This document shows positions 9,356 to 18,599 of a DNA stretch of 64,000 nucleotides, in pieces (within the stretch, counting starts at the first letter, position 1; every line of letters starts with the position of its first letter). This DNA is from Pirellulales bacterium. Lineage in GTDB: Bacteria; Planctomycetota; Planctomycetia; Pirellulales; S012-138. The notes beneath the pieces were generated by a model. That model did no database searches. It was given only the letters and a program-made list of their open reading frames with translations, and had not been told where the DNA came from. Location: assembly GCA_028066245.1 (NCBI GenBank), contig JALCBR010000006.1, positions 37,526 through 101,525 on the forward strand, in the 5' to 3' direction. A program made the translations under genes and the position numbers.

Positions 9356-10450
9356 CTAACTCACTATCGTATCGCTCAACTCTTTGGGCACGCTGGTCAG
9401 GATTTCGAACCCGTTTTTGGTGACCAGCACGTCATCCTCAATCCGGATGCCGAACTTGCCGGGGAAATAAACGCCTGGCTCCACCGTGACCACCATCCCG
9501 GCTTGGAGAGTGCCGGTTTGGCCGGGACCCAGGCGCGGCGCTTCGTGCAGGCCGAGGCCGATGCCGTGCCCTACGGCATGGGTAAAGTTCTTGCCCATCC
9601 CAGCCTTCTCAATCACTTTCCTGGCGGCCGTGTCAATTTGTTCGAACCGCACGCCAGGCTTGATCCGCTCGATGCTGGTGATCTGAGCTTTCAGCACAGC
9701 GTTGTAAGCTTTCTCCAGTTTGGCTGGGATTTTGCCTACGTTCAGGATTCGCGTCAGATCGCTACGATATCCACCTGCCTCCCGCGCTCCCCAATCGACG
9801 AGGATCGTGCTTGCCTCATCGAACCGACGGTCAGTCAGCATCGCATGAGGCAACGCTCCGTGATCTCCCACGCCAATAATCGGTTCGAAGGCACAGCCAA
9901 GTCCTCCGCGTTGGCGAATCTCGTGTTCCAGGTCCGCGGCCACACCTCGCTCCGTCCAGTCGCCGCGGTAGCCGGCCTTGAAGCGATTGAACACTTTCTC
10001 GGCAATCTCAACTGCTCTCCGGATTGCGGCGATCTCGTCTGCGTCTTTGATTTCGCGCAGTTCCTCGACCAGCCCCTCTGTGGCAACGAGTTCCGTTTTC
10101 GGCAACGTCCGGTCCAGAGTTCCGTGCATGCTGACCGTCAGGGAACCAGACTCAAATCCCAGTGAAGGTAGCTTGCGCTTTGCGGCGATTTCGGCCGCGG
10201 CTTGAATGGTCGTTTTGCTCGGCCCTCGAATTTCGGCTTTCATGTCAGGGCAGAGATTGCTCAAATCCGTCTCATAGCGGGTATCACTGATCAGGATTTC
10301 ATCATCGCCCGTTATCAGCAGGAAGGTATCGCCGCCAGCAAACCCCGTCAGGTACTGCACGTTGGTAAAGTTCGTGACCAGCAAGCCCGGCAGTCGGTCA
10401 CGCTTTAGCAGTCGGCGAAGTTTGCTACGTCGAGCGGACGGACGGTCCAT
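9356..10450 (-). CDS. Xaa-Pro aminopeptidase (M24 family)
   Basis: The protein has 364 residues. An N-terminal creatinase-like domain (about 1-130) precedes a pita-bread M24 metallopeptidase domain. Metal ligands are visible: the Asp of VDWGA, the Asp of RSDLTR, the His of HAVGHGIGLGLHE and the two Glu of VEPGVYF and IRIEDD. It removes an N-terminal residue preceding proline in the cytoplasm. The short form resembles the YqhT type, which in Bacillus lies near accB-accC; here too it lies upstream of accB-accC, but separated by 836 bp that contain a repeat element. Confidence 0.93.
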   Translation of the reverse strand: MDRPSARRSKLRRLLKRDRLPGLLVTNFTNVQYLTGFAGGDTFLLITGDDEILISDTRYETDLSNLCPDMKAEIRGPSKTTIQAAAEIAAKRKLPSLGFESGSLTVSMHGTLDRTLPKTELVATEGLVEELREIKDADEIAAIRRAVEIAEKVFNRFKAGYRGDWTERGVAADLEHEIRQRGGLGCAFEPIIGVGDHGALPHAMLTDRRFDEASTILVDWGAREAGGYRSDLTRILNVGKIPAKLEKAYNAVLKAQITSIERIKPGVRFEQIDTAARKVIEKAGMGKNFTHAVGHGIGLGLHEAPRLGPGQTGTLQAGMVVTVEPGVYFPGKFGIRIEDDVLVTKNGFEILTSVPKELSDTIVS

Positions 10451-10888
10451 GGAAGCCTCTCACTTTTCACTGTGGCGGAATAGGAAAACGCCCATTGAAC
10501 TGTGGTCGTCACTCGGTTTCAAGCGGCGAAGGCAGCGGGACGTATGGGCTAGCCGGATTTGACTCCAACGTACAACGTCCGTCACGCGATTCGCAGCACC
10601 AGGTCAGTCCGCACCGGTGCACCACGAGACGGGGCAAGCAGGCGCCCACAGAAAATGGACGCGCCGGACGGCACGCGGCGCTGATCAGTTTGAGGGCAAC
10701 ATTGGCTTCACCTATCGCTAGCAGCGCCAGTGACGCTCAATCGGCATAGGCTCTCCGCCTGGCATTCGCTAAACTTCCTCGCCGTGCGCCGGCGGAGCCT
10801 GCGCATGGTCCGGCTGAGAGGACGTGATCGAGACCCGCATGGTCACTCCCGCGCCGGCTAGAATCTCGCGAGGCAAGGAGGCTGACCC
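10451..10888. other. Spacer between divergent genes
   Basis: I see no gene here. The only clear signal is a strong ribosome binding site, AAGGAGG at 10875-10881, seven bases ahead of the GTG start at 10889. Promoters for both flanking genes must lie here but are not identifiable by eye. Confidence 0.5.
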
Positions 10889-12130
10889 GTGCGCCCTGGA
10901 AATGCGTTTGGACGAGCGTTTTCATTCTTACACGCCAGCAACTTTCACCTGGAGCAAATGCCGCGAGGGCTGGATGAAATTCCGGTCCCCTTGAGCGCAG
11001 CGTTTCTGGAAGCTCCCTACGCAGCGGCAACGGCCGTGTTTGACGCGGCGCTGGCCCGCGAGGTGGATTTCGTGGTCCTTTCCGGTGATCTCGTTGATTG
11101 CCGTTTGTCCGGTCCGCGCGGACCTGTCTTTTTGGCGGAGCAGTTCGCGCGGCTGAACGAAGCAAACATTGAAGTCTATTGGGCTTCTGGGGGAGTTGAT
11201 TTCCTTGGCGATTGGCCCGCCCGCGTCGCATTGCCGGAGAACGTCCATCGGTTTGCCGTGGGCAATGTGGAAGAGCTTATCTTGCATCGCGATGGGGAAC
11301 CGCTGGTCTGTCTGGCTGGCATCTCTCGACCGGCCGAGCAACACGTTCCCACGGCTGAGTTTCGGCCTGATCCCGCTGGGCTCTACACGGTCGCCGCAGT
11401 TCACGGCGCTGGCGATGTCCGCGCGCTGGGATCCTCCCGTATTCACTACTGGGCCTTGGGCGGTCGCGCGAATCCGGAAACCCGCGAACACCGTGGACGT
11501 GTAATCCACTTCAGCGGGAGTCCGCAAGGTCGAGAACCGGGACACGCCGGACCTCATGGTGCGACGATCGTCCGTGTTGACGAGAACTACCGGACAGTCA
11601 CAGAAACCGTTCACGCAGACGCGGTCCGCTGGTTGTGGGAATCCATCCGCTGTGAGGATGGCTGGGTTATGGATGACCTGGAGCTGGCCATGCATGAACG
11701 TGTGAACGAACTTCGCGATGCGCACCCTTCGTGCCACCTTTGCATTTCGTGGCGCGTGGCGGGCGACGCTCCTGTGGTTGAAAGTCTCAGGCAAGTTGCA
11801 GGTCGCGACGAGATCTTGCTCCGTCTGCGATCCGAGTTTGGCGAGAACGACCCGGTAGCTTGGAGTGTCAGTGTGGAGTCAGAGCGTTCGCGTGTTTACG
11901 CGGACGAAGAGTTGGCGGAGTCGACATTCCTAGGCGAGTATCTTCGTGAAGCGCACGAATTTTCCGCGGATCACAGCCGCGACATTGATCTGCTTTCGCA
12001 GGTTGACCCAAGTTTCCGCGAAACCTGGCGGCAACTGGCCGCCGCAGATAGCCCTCGCAAACGGCGGCGCGTGTTGGACGAAGTAGCAGCAACAGGTGGC
12101 GAACTGTTGCATGGTAGAACGTCGCGCTAA
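10889..12130 (+). CDS. YhaO/SbcD-like metallophosphoesterase with degenerate metal sites
   Basis: The protein has 413 residues, with a GTG start supported by AAGGAGG. The fold and gene order match YhaO/SbcD-type DNA exonuclease subunits that pair with an SbcC-like ATPase, encoded 19 bp downstream. The metallophosphoesterase motifs are eroded: DxH reads N18-F-H20, GDxxD is kept at 66-70, GNH[D/E] reads GGVD at 101-104, a lone His remains at 172, and GHxH reads GGRA at 191-194. Several metal ligands are therefore missing, and the subunit may bind rather than cut DNA. Alternatively a lineage-specific set of ligands is used. Residues after about 300 form an unassigned C-terminal region. Confidence 0.8.
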   Translation: MRPGNAFGRAFSFLHASNFHLEQMPRGLDEIPVPLSAAFLEAPYAAATAVFDAALAREVDFVVLSGDLVDCRLSGPRGPVFLAEQFARLNEANIEVYWASGGVDFLGDWPARVALPENVHRFAVGNVEELILHRDGEPLVCLAGISRPAEQHVPTAEFRPDPAGLYTVAAVHGAGDVRALGSSRIHYWALGGRANPETREHRGRVIHFSGSPQGREPGHAGPHGATIVRVDENYRTVTETVHADAVRWLWESIRCEDGWVMDDLELAMHERVNELRDAHPSCHLCISWRVAGDAPVVESLRQVAGRDEILLRLRSEFGENDPVAWSVSVESERSRVYADEELAESTFLGEYLREAHEFSADHSRDIDLLSQVDPSFRETWRQLAAADSPRKRRRVLDEVAATGGELLHGRTSR

Positions 12131-12149
12131 GTGCTGAAGGATACAACGC

Positions 12150-15100
12150 ATGAAAATTGAAGAACTGGAAATCCGTGGTCGTGGGCCGTGGGAAGAACTC
12201 TCTTTGACGGGATTAGAAAGTCGCGTCAACGTGATCTATGGCCGCAATGAAGCCGGCAAGACGTCTCTGTTGGCAGCGCTCCGCGGACTGTTACACGGTG
12301 GTCAGACCGGGCTGCCGGTTACGAGCGGTCCGCTGGAGGAACGCACATGCGGCGGTGCGTTCCGCGCAGCGTACGCCGGTGGCAGGTTCGCCGTCTTTCG
12401 CACGTTGGACGGTGGCGAACAAGAATCGCACACGGCGGGAAGCGATCGGGATGAACCGGCCTTTGCCATGGTTGATGGCGAGGGAAACCGCATCGGCCAG
12501 TCTCGTTATGAAGACCTGCTCTCGGGCATTGATGCGGCCACGTTCGACAATATCTTCGCCTGCGGGCTTAGGGAGTTGCAGCAGCTCGCCTCGCTGGAGG
12601 ATGGCGAAGCGGCGCGAATGCTGCATGACCTGACCGCCGGACTAGATCGTGTAAATCTTTCGCAGTTGCTGCGTGCGGTTCGCGAAGATCGTGACCGGCT
12701 GATGGACGCTCAGGGAGCTCCGTCAGAGATCTCCCGGCTGCTGGATGAGCACCGCGAGTTGACCAGCGAAATCGATCGTTTGTCCGATAGCACGCAAGAA
12801 TACAACCGGCGCCTCAACGAGCGTGATTCGCTGGCCGCGAAGATCGGTGAAATGGAAGCGGACCTCGCCGCTGCCGATCACCGCATTGCGTTGCTCCGTT
12901 CCACTGAAGGTGTGCAGAACGCGTGGACTGAGCAAACCTCGCTGCGCGCGGAGTTGGACGCGTTGGATGAATACCGCACCGTGCCAGCAGATGGACCGCG
13001 GCGGATGAAAGCCGCCAATGATCGCATCGCCAAGCTAGCTCGTCGGCTGCGCGATCTCCGCGCCAAGCGGCGGAAACTGCAAGAAGAATTTGAGCAGTTC
13101 CCGGACGCGGGACGTTTGGAACAGAGAGCGCCGGAGATTGAAGCCCTGGCGGAACAGGGTGAGTTTATCGCTGCCATGGAACAGCAGGCGGCCACGCAGC
13201 GGGCGGCTGTGAAAGATCTGGAGCGGCAGTTGGACGCCCTGCTTGAACAATGCGGGCTGAGCCAAAGTTCATGGAAGACGTTGGCGACTTCTTGCGATCG
13301 TGCCAGTTTTGACAAGCTTCGCACTCTGGTGAAAAACCTGGAGTCTGACCGCGCAGCGGTTGAATCCGCCCGCGAGGAAGCGATTGAAGCGAAGCGGCTA
13401 GCTGCGGAGGTATCGCGAAAAGCGCAGTCCGGTGGACCTGGTGAGCAACAACGCGCCAAGCTTCGCTCTCAGGCAGAAGAAGAGATCGCTCAGCTTCGCC
13501 GTCGGCTGGAACTTGATGAGCGTCTGGAAAAGCTCGAAGAGGAAGCCGCCGAGCTCGAAGAGCAAGCCACCGGCTTGGCCGAACAGGGCGGCCTTTCCAC
13601 CAAGCAGGAATGGTCCGTCGGCGGCGCATGTGCCGTGGGCTTCGTTTTGGCAGGCGGCTCTCTCGCTGGCGTCTTAGGTGCCAGCTGGTGGCCGTTCTGG
13701 TTGGGCATTGCCATCATCGGCGGAGCTTTTGGCGCCAAGAAGTTGTTTGAACGGCGCAATAGCCTGGCACTGGAAGAGTCGGAGAACGAGCTCGACGAAT
13801 TGCAGCAAGAGATCGAGCAGGCGGCCAAACAACGAGAGGCCTTTGACCGTGACTTGGCGGAGGGTGGTGGCTCAGTTGCGGAGCGTCTGGCCACAGCGGA
13901 AGCGCAAATCAAAGAGCTTGATAACGCCCGAGCGTTGGAGGCCGATCGTGCATCGATCGAACAGGCGGCCACCAATGCAGAAGAACAACTGGACGAAGCA
14001 CAGCGCCGGCTCACGCGGCGAAAAGAAACGTGGCGAAAGGCGCTGCGGACTTTTGGATTGCCTGAAGGCCTTTCCCCCAAACAGGTCGGTCGGCTGCGAA
14101 ACCAATGGGACCACACGCGCGATCTCGCGGACCGGTTGGACAACGCGCAATCTCAATGGCGTCAGGGAGAATCCTCGCGAAAAGCGCTGCGGCAGCGGAT
14201 CCAAGATTTGGCCGCCGATTTGGAAATCAGTCTCACCGAGAACGACGCGCAAGAGCAGTTAGCAAGTTTGCGTCGCGAGCTAGAGCGGCAACGCGGAACC
14301 CTGCGGCGACGCTCAAGCTTAAAGCTGCAACTCAAAAAACTCAGTCGATCACGGAAGAAGGTCAAGTCGCAACTTTCGCTGTGGCGCCGGCGCCGGCGCA
14401 GCGTGCTCACGTTGGCCGGTGCTGAAGACGAAGCCGACTTGCGACGCCGCTGTGAGGAAGCAAAACGCCGCGTCGAGTTAACGACCCGACTGGCCGAACT
14501 CAAGGAGAGAATTGACTCCTCGTTGACCCAGGTTTCCCGTGATGAAGTTCTCTCGCGGTTGCGAGAGTTTGGTGTGACCGGCGTAACTGCGGAATTGGAT
14601 GAGTTGCAGAGCCGCGCGGACCGCCTCCGCGGCGAGTTGCAGGCGATGTACGATCGCCGTGGTTGGTTGACGCAAGTCTTGCCAGAGATGCTTGAAGATC
14701 AAACGTTGCCACAAGCACTGTTGCGAAAGGAATCGGTCGATCAGCAGATCCGCGGATTGCTGCGACAGTGGCGCGTGTTGGCGACCGTTCATTTTCTGCT
14801 CGCGCGGATTCGCTCCCGCTATGAACGCGAACGTCAGCCTGAAACGCTTCGCGAAGCGAGCGGCTACTTCCGCACAATCACTCAGGGCGCCTATGTCCGC
14901 GTGTGGACACCTTTGGATGAAGATGTGCTGTATGTGGAGAACGACTGCGACGAAACCATTCCCTTGGACCAACTTTCCGGTGGAACCAGGGAGCAGCTAT
15001 TTCTTTGCTTGAGATTGGCGTTGGTCAGCGGCTACGCAAAGCGAGGGATTCGATTGCCGATCATCCTGGATGACGTACTCGTCAACTTCGATGCTCGCCG

Positions 15101-15620
15101 GGCTCGAGCGACAACCGAAGTGCTGCGTGACTTTGCCGAACGTGGGCATCAGGTCTTTTTATTTACGTGTCACGAGCACATTGCCCGGATGTTCGCTGAG
15201 GTCAAGGTTCGCGTGTGGCGAATTTCCCGCCATGTCAATGCGCGGCGAGATCGATCGTTGATTCACGAAGTGTTGGGAGCCGCTTCGGCGGAAGTGATCG
15301 AGATTCCGCAGATCGAGATGCCGCCACCGCCGATTGTGATGGAAGAGACCGAACCACCGCTGGTGATCTTGGATGAAGCCCCTGCTGCTCCGGAACCCGA
15401 GCAACCGTTGGCGGATGAGCCGATCTTTACCGGCTTTATTGTTGATCCAACCTCTGCGCGGCACGCGTTCGATGCGGAAGAGTTTGATGGGGAACTGCAA
15501 GATGCAGTGTTTAACACGACGGACGATTCTCCATCGCGCACACACCTGCCGATTGAGCAGCCCACACCGGATCGAACAAGTCATTCCAGCGATGACGGCA
15601 TTCAATCGGAAGCGGCCTAA
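12150..15620 (+). CDS. YhaN/SbcC-like AAA ATPase with coiled coils and central membrane segments
   Basis: The protein has 1156 residues. The N-terminus carries Walker A GRNEAGKT (31-38). Long charged, Gln/Glu/Arg-rich coiled-coil stretches occupy about 180-480 and 535-900. The ABC-type signature LSGGTREQ is near 940 and the Walker B LPIILDDV near 970. Two hydrophobic segments at about 490-532 interrupt the coiled coil, a feature of YhaN rather than classical SbcC, suggesting membrane anchoring. Such ATPases work with an SbcD/YhaO phosphoesterase in DNA-end processing. A Pro/Glu-rich tail of about 120 residues follows the ATPase core. It forms one unit with the preceding gene and overlaps the next start by one base. 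Confidence 0.9.
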   Translation: MKIEELEIRGRGPWEELSLTGLESRVNVIYGRNEAGKTSLLAALRGLLHGGQTGLPVTSGPLEERTCGGAFRAAYAGGRFAVFRTLDGGEQESHTAGSDRDEPAFAMVDGEGNRIGQSRYEDLLSGIDAATFDNIFACGLRELQQLASLEDGEAARMLHDLTAGLDRVNLSQLLRAVREDRDRLMDAQGAPSEISRLLDEHRELTSEIDRLSDSTQEYNRRLNERDSLAAKIGEMEADLAAADHRIALLRSTEGVQNAWTEQTSLRAELDALDEYRTVPADGPRRMKAANDRIAKLARRLRDLRAKRRKLQEEFEQFPDAGRLEQRAPEIEALAEQGEFIAAMEQQAATQRAAVKDLERQLDALLEQCGLSQSSWKTLATSCDRASFDKLRTLVKNLESDRAAVESAREEAIEAKRLAAEVSRKAQSGGPGEQQRAKLRSQAEEEIAQLRRRLELDERLEKLEEEAAELEEQATGLAEQGGLSTKQEWSVGGACAVGFVLAGGSLAGVLGASWWPFWLGIAIIGGAFGAKKLFERRNSLALEESENELDELQQEIEQAAKQREAFDRDLAEGGGSVAERLATAEAQIKELDNARALEADRASIEQAATNAEEQLDEAQRRLTRRKETWRKALRTFGLPEGLSPKQVGRLRNQWDHTRDLADRLDNAQSQWRQGESSRKALRQRIQDLAADLEISLTENDAQEQLASLRRELERQRGTLRRRSSLKLQLKKLSRSRKKVKSQLSLWRRRRRSVLTLAGAEDEADLRRRCEEAKRRVELTTRLAELKERIDSSLTQVSRDEVLSRLREFGVTGVTAELDELQSRADRLRGELQAMYDRRGWLTQVLPEMLEDQTLPQALLRKESVDQQIRGLLRQWRVLATVHFLLARIRSRYERERQPETLREASGYFRTITQGAYVRVWTPLDEDVLYVENDCDETIPLDQLSGGTREQLFLCLRLALVSGYAKRGIRLPIILDDVLVNFDARRARATTEVLRDFAERGHQVFLFTCHEHIARMFAEVKVRVWRISRHVNARRDRSLIHEVLGAASAEVIEIPQIEMPPPPIVMEETEPPLVILDEAPAAPEPEQPLADEPIFTGFIVDPTSARHAFDAEEFDGELQDAVFNTTDDSPSRTHLPIEQPTPDRTSHSSDDGIQSEAA

Positions 15621-16147
15621 TGCCTAGCGAACTTCGCATCCGCAAACCCAGCCACCGGCAACGCGAGACCGACATGAGCATCAATGGCATCAGTGGCGCA
15701 TTGAAGATTGCTTCTCTGGTTGGCAGCGTGTTGCGTTCCGGCGGCAGCTCGCAGCAAGCGGAAAGTTCCGTTACCAGTCCTGCGCAACCGACAATTGCGG
15801 AAATCGGCAAGCGACTTTCACCTGACGGACTGCAATCGGTTGAGCCAGGGCAGTTTGCCGCGTTTGCGCGAGAGCTTCACGAGCGGGGCGCGATCTCAGA
15901 CGCGGAATTCAACGATCTGGCCGCCATTCGTTTGGAATTGGAACTCTCCGGAGCGGCGCCGGACAAGCCGGTTGATCTGATCGCATTTCTCCAGGACCGC
16001 ATTGCCCGGCTGGAGAGTCAATACGAAGCACCAGAGGGCAACACACAATTTTCACTGGCGCAAACGCTTGATGTGGCCCGCCGCCGGTTGGAGCTCGTCC
16101 AACAACTCGATGCCGCGGCGCAGCACGGAGTCAACGCCGTGGCGTGA
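15620..16147 (+). CDS. Small conserved-context protein coupled to the YhaN-like ATPase
   Basis: The protein has 175 residues. Its ATG overlaps the TAA of the ATPase gene (TAATG), so translation is probably coupled. An alternative start, MSINGISG, lies at 15674. No signal peptide or known domain is recognised. Residues about 70-175 look helical, with Leu/Glu/Arg heptad-like spacing, and the region around 40-50 is Ser/Gly-rich. Its position suggests an accessory to the YhaO/YhaN-like pair, but nothing in its sequence shows a function. Confidence 0.65.
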   Translation: MPSELRIRKPSHRQRETDMSINGISGALKIASLVGSVLRSGGSSQQAESSVTSPAQPTIAEIGKRLSPDGLQSVEPGQFAAFARELHERGAISDAEFNDLAAIRLELELSGAAPDKPVDLIAFLQDRIARLESQYEAPEGNTQFSLAQTLDVARRRLELVQQLDAAAQHGVNAVA

Positions 16148-16195
16148 GTGCTGCCCCAGCTCTCTACAGGCTAGCAACGTTGTACGGTCATGTCG

Positions 16196-17479
16196 TTAGC
16201 TATCCGTTAGTGCATCCTGCGCTGCCGCAATCGTTTTGGCGATGTCTTCGTCAGAGTGTGCCGCAGAGAGGAAAAGCGCCTCGTACTGGCTGCAGGGGAG
16301 ATAGACGCCGCGGCCAATCATCCGCCAAAAGTAACGCCCGTAGGCAGTCGTGTTTGACTTGGCGGCCGTGTCCCAATCTCTGACTGGGTTGGGATTGAAG
16401 AAGAGCGTCATCATGCTGCCGCACCGCGCGAGGGTGTGGGGAACGCCGGCGGATTTCGCGGCCGCACTGAGACCAGAGGCCAAAGTCTGTCCACGTAATT
16501 CCAGTTGCTCATACGGTGGGTTGTCTCGCAGTTCTGTCAGCATCGCAATGCCTGCCGCTGTGGCCAAGGGGTTACCGGACAGCGTGCCTGCCTGAAAGAC
16601 TTTTCCGGCTGGTAGGACATGGTCCATGATCTCTGCGCGCCCTGCATAGGCGCCCACCGGCAGCCCCCCGCCAACGATCTTTCCCAATGTGGTGATATCG
16701 GGATCAATGTCGAACACGGATTGAGCACCGCCGTACGCGACGCGGAAGCCTGTCATGACTTCGTCGCAGATGAGTAGCGCCCCGTGTTTGCGTGTGAGTT
16801 CGCGCAGGACAAGCAGAAACTCCGGATCTGGCAAAACGCAGCCCATGTTTCCAACGACAGGCTCAAAGATCACGCCAGCAATCTTGTCTCCGTGAGCAGC
16901 GAAGGTGTCCGCCAGTTGTTGCGGATTGTTGTACGGCAAGACCAAAGTATCTTGGCTGACGCCAGGTGTGACGCCGGGAGAATCTGGCACGGCTAATGTC
17001 GCAGCGGAACTGCCGGCTGCGACCAGCAGGCTATCGACATGACCGTGATAGTTTCCGGCGAATTTGACGATCAGATCACGATCAGTGTACCCGCGAGCCA
17101 GGCGGATCGCGCTCATCGTGGCTTCCGTGCCGGAGTTGACCAGGCGGACTTTTTCAATGCTGGGCACGGCAGCGACAATCAAAGCCGCCAAGGCGCTCTC
17201 TGCTTCCGTCGGCGCTCCAAAGCTTGTCCCCCGCCGAGCCGCCTCCTCAACTGCGGCGATGACGCTCGCGTGCGCATGGCCAAGGATCATCGGACCCCAC
17301 GATCCAATGTAGTCGATGTATTGGTTCCCATCGATATCCCACAGGAAAGCGCCCTGGCCGCGTTCAAAAAACAACGGCGTTCCGCCAACAGCTCCAAAAG
17401 CTCGGGCGGGACTATTGACCCCGCCAGGCATGACAGACTTGGCTCGTTCAAACGCCGAGCCACTACATGGATAAGGCAT
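16196..17479 (-). CDS. hemL: Glutamate-1-semialdehyde 2,1-aminomutase
   Basis: The protein has 427 residues, normal for HemL. It converts glutamate-1-semialdehyde to 5-aminolevulinate, the last step of the C5 route to tetrapyrroles, using PLP or PMP in the cytoplasm. A class-III aminotransferase fold is evident: SGTEATMSAIRLARG, the cofactor Asp in LICDEVMTGFR, and the PLP lysine in TTLGKIVGGGLPVGAY. It is convergent with the preceding operon and 48 bp from it. hemH, the last haem step, also lies in this window at 51459. Confidence 0.96.
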   Translation of the reverse strand: MPYPCSGSAFERAKSVMPGGVNSPARAFGAVGGTPLFFERGQGAFLWDIDGNQYIDYIGSWGPMILGHAHASVIAAVEEAARRGTSFGAPTEAESALAALIVAAVPSIEKVRLVNSGTEATMSAIRLARGYTDRDLIVKFAGNYHGHVDSLLVAAGSSAATLAVPDSPGVTPGVSQDTLVLPYNNPQQLADTFAAHGDKIAGVIFEPVVGNMGCVLPDPEFLLVLRELTRKHGALLICDEVMTGFRVAYGGAQSVFDIDPDITTLGKIVGGGLPVGAYAGRAEIMDHVLPAGKVFQAGTLSGNPLATAAGIAMLTELRDNPPYEQLELRGQTLASGLSAAAKSAGVPHTLARCGSMMTLFFNPNPVRDWDTAAKSNTTAYGRYFWRMIGRGVYLPCSQYEALFLSAAHSDEDIAKTIAAAQDALTDS

Positions 17480-17955
17480 GATAGATACTTGGGAATTGGT
17501 TTGACTTGGTCAGTGCCACATCACGCACAACTTAACATTGTCACGCGCAGAATCCTTCCCCGGGTGCATCGATCAACCCGCCATTGTTGTTCCAACACGA
17601 AACCTCATGTTTTGCATGTTGAGACGCTCTACTGGTTGCCCATGAGTTGCGAAATATCTCCAGCCGATAAAATTTTCCTATTTTCCATATTTTGCATGAT
17701 GCTTGTTGACAGCATAGATGGCATTGGTAGGCTATCGGCCAGCGTTAGCGGCCCTTCCTAGGCTCCCTAAACGGAAAACTCACCCGCCAAGAGCCTATCC
17801 GCATTGAGCCTGCTGCATTCCTATGTGGCACCAGAAGGGTATTGGTACCTGATATTTTTGGGCCGCTGCAAGTGTCTGTCGCGTGTCGTAGAAATATCTT
17901 GCAAGCACGGTTTTGCAACAAACGGCACATTGACCGGATTTTTGATTATCCTTTT
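17480..17955. other. Spacer between hemL and the Cys-His-Gly protein gene
   Basis: No gene is supported. The plus ORF 17039-17761 overlapping it is mostly antisense to hemL. The region must hold divergent promoters; I cannot place them with confidence. Confidence 0.5.
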
Positions 17956-17964
17956 GAGGAGGAG
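17956..17964 (+). promoter_or_regulatory. Strong ribosome binding site of the Cys-His-Gly protein
   Basis: GAGGAGGAG ends five bases before the ATG at 17970. It is one of the strongest Shine-Dalgarno matches in the window, suggesting high expression. Confidence 0.8.
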
Positions 17965-17969
17965 CCAGA

Positions 17970-18395
17970 ATGAATCGCGCTTTGATTTTGGGCGTGGCTG
18001 TGTTCCTGGCAGTCGTCGGCCTGTCGCTGGTGACGACTGGTAGTGATACCGCCAACGCTGGCCATGGTGGATGCCATGGTGCTTGTCACGGATGCCACGG
18101 TTGCCATGGCGATTGCCACGGTTGCCACGGTGGCTGTCATGGATATTGTCATGGTCGCTGCCACGGCCGTTGCCATGGCCGTTGCCATGGTCGTCGTTGC
18201 CATGGCCGTCGTCATTGCTACCAGTGCTATGACTGCTACACCCCGTGCCATGGCGTCCCTGCTGGTGGTCACGAAGCTGGTGGCGATGTCCCTCCCCCGC
18301 CTCCGGTTGATGGCGCTGGCGCTCCTGTTCCGGATACCGTCCAGACTTTCAATCGCGTTCCCATGAACTTCCGCACGGTTTCTTTCCGCGGTTAA
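17970..18395 (+). CDS. Secreted Cys-His-Gly repeat protein
   Basis: The protein has 141 residues. Residues 1-30 form a signal peptide ending TANA. Residues 35-95 hold thirteen Cys-His-Gly units and sixteen cysteines, spaced three to five residues apart; the later units have Arg spacers (CHGR). A Tyr/Cys stretch and a Pro/Gly-rich tail follow. The composition suggests dense metal binding (Cu, Zn, Fe) or redox chemistry outside the cytoplasm. CxxCH occurs three times (39-43, 42-46, 49-53), but two of these overlap, which argues against ordinary c-type haem attachment. The DNA shows the same unit as repeated TGCCAYGG-like words. A strong ribosome site and a terminator frame it as a single-gene unit. 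Confidence 0.85.
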   Translation: MNRALILGVAVFLAVVGLSLVTTGSDTANAGHGGCHGACHGCHGCHGDCHGCHGGCHGYCHGRCHGRCHGRCHGRRCHGRRHCYQCYDCYTPCHGVPAGGHEAGGDVPPPPPVDGAGAPVPDTVQTFNRVPMNFRTVSFRG

Positions 18396-18404
18396 TCCGC
18401 AGTG

Positions 18405-18438
18405 AAACCGCGTGAGTAATTCACGCAAAGCGGTTTTT
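18405..18438 (+). terminator. Intrinsic terminator after the Cys-His-Gly protein gene
   Basis: AAACCGC pairs with GCGGTTT, with an inner CGTGA/TCACG stem, followed by a run of six T. It starts 9 bases after the stop codon. Confidence 0.8.
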
Positions 18439-18500
18439 TCGAGACCGAGATCGTTTTGAGGTACCACTGGCTCCTCACCTCGTCTTGAATATTTGAAGCG

Positions 18501-18537
18501 AAAAAAGCGGACCCCGTCAAACTGGCGGGGTCCGTTT
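18501..18537 (-). terminator. Intrinsic terminator of the esterase gene
   Basis: A 9-bp perfect stem, CGGACCCCG / CGGGGTCCG, has a 9-base loop. Read on the minus strand it is followed by a run of six T, so it ends the transcript of the gene at 18600-19364. It may also back up the plus-strand terminator. Confidence 0.8.
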
Positions 18538-18599
18538 CATTTTGCCGTTGCTTATCCCGTGCTGCCGGCATCGTGGCGCATTCACGGTCGCACGGCAAA

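Noticed and set aside
9161-10165. Plus-strand ORF of 334 codons
   Set aside because: It starts inside the repeat element and runs antisense to the aminopeptidase gene, which has all its metal-ligand motifs.
17039-17761. 240-codon plus ORF
   Set aside because: Most of it is antisense to hemL, and it lacks any domain or ribosome site.
18084-18131. Multihaem cytochrome c reading of the CHG protein
   Set aside because: CxxCH occurs only three times and two of these overlap; most units are spaced CxxxCH, so haem attachment is not the best explanation.
18060-18260. Possible CRISPR-like or tandem DNA repeat
   Set aside because: The short repeated words are codons for Cys-His-Gly units in frame with a signal-peptide protein; there are no spacers of constant length.
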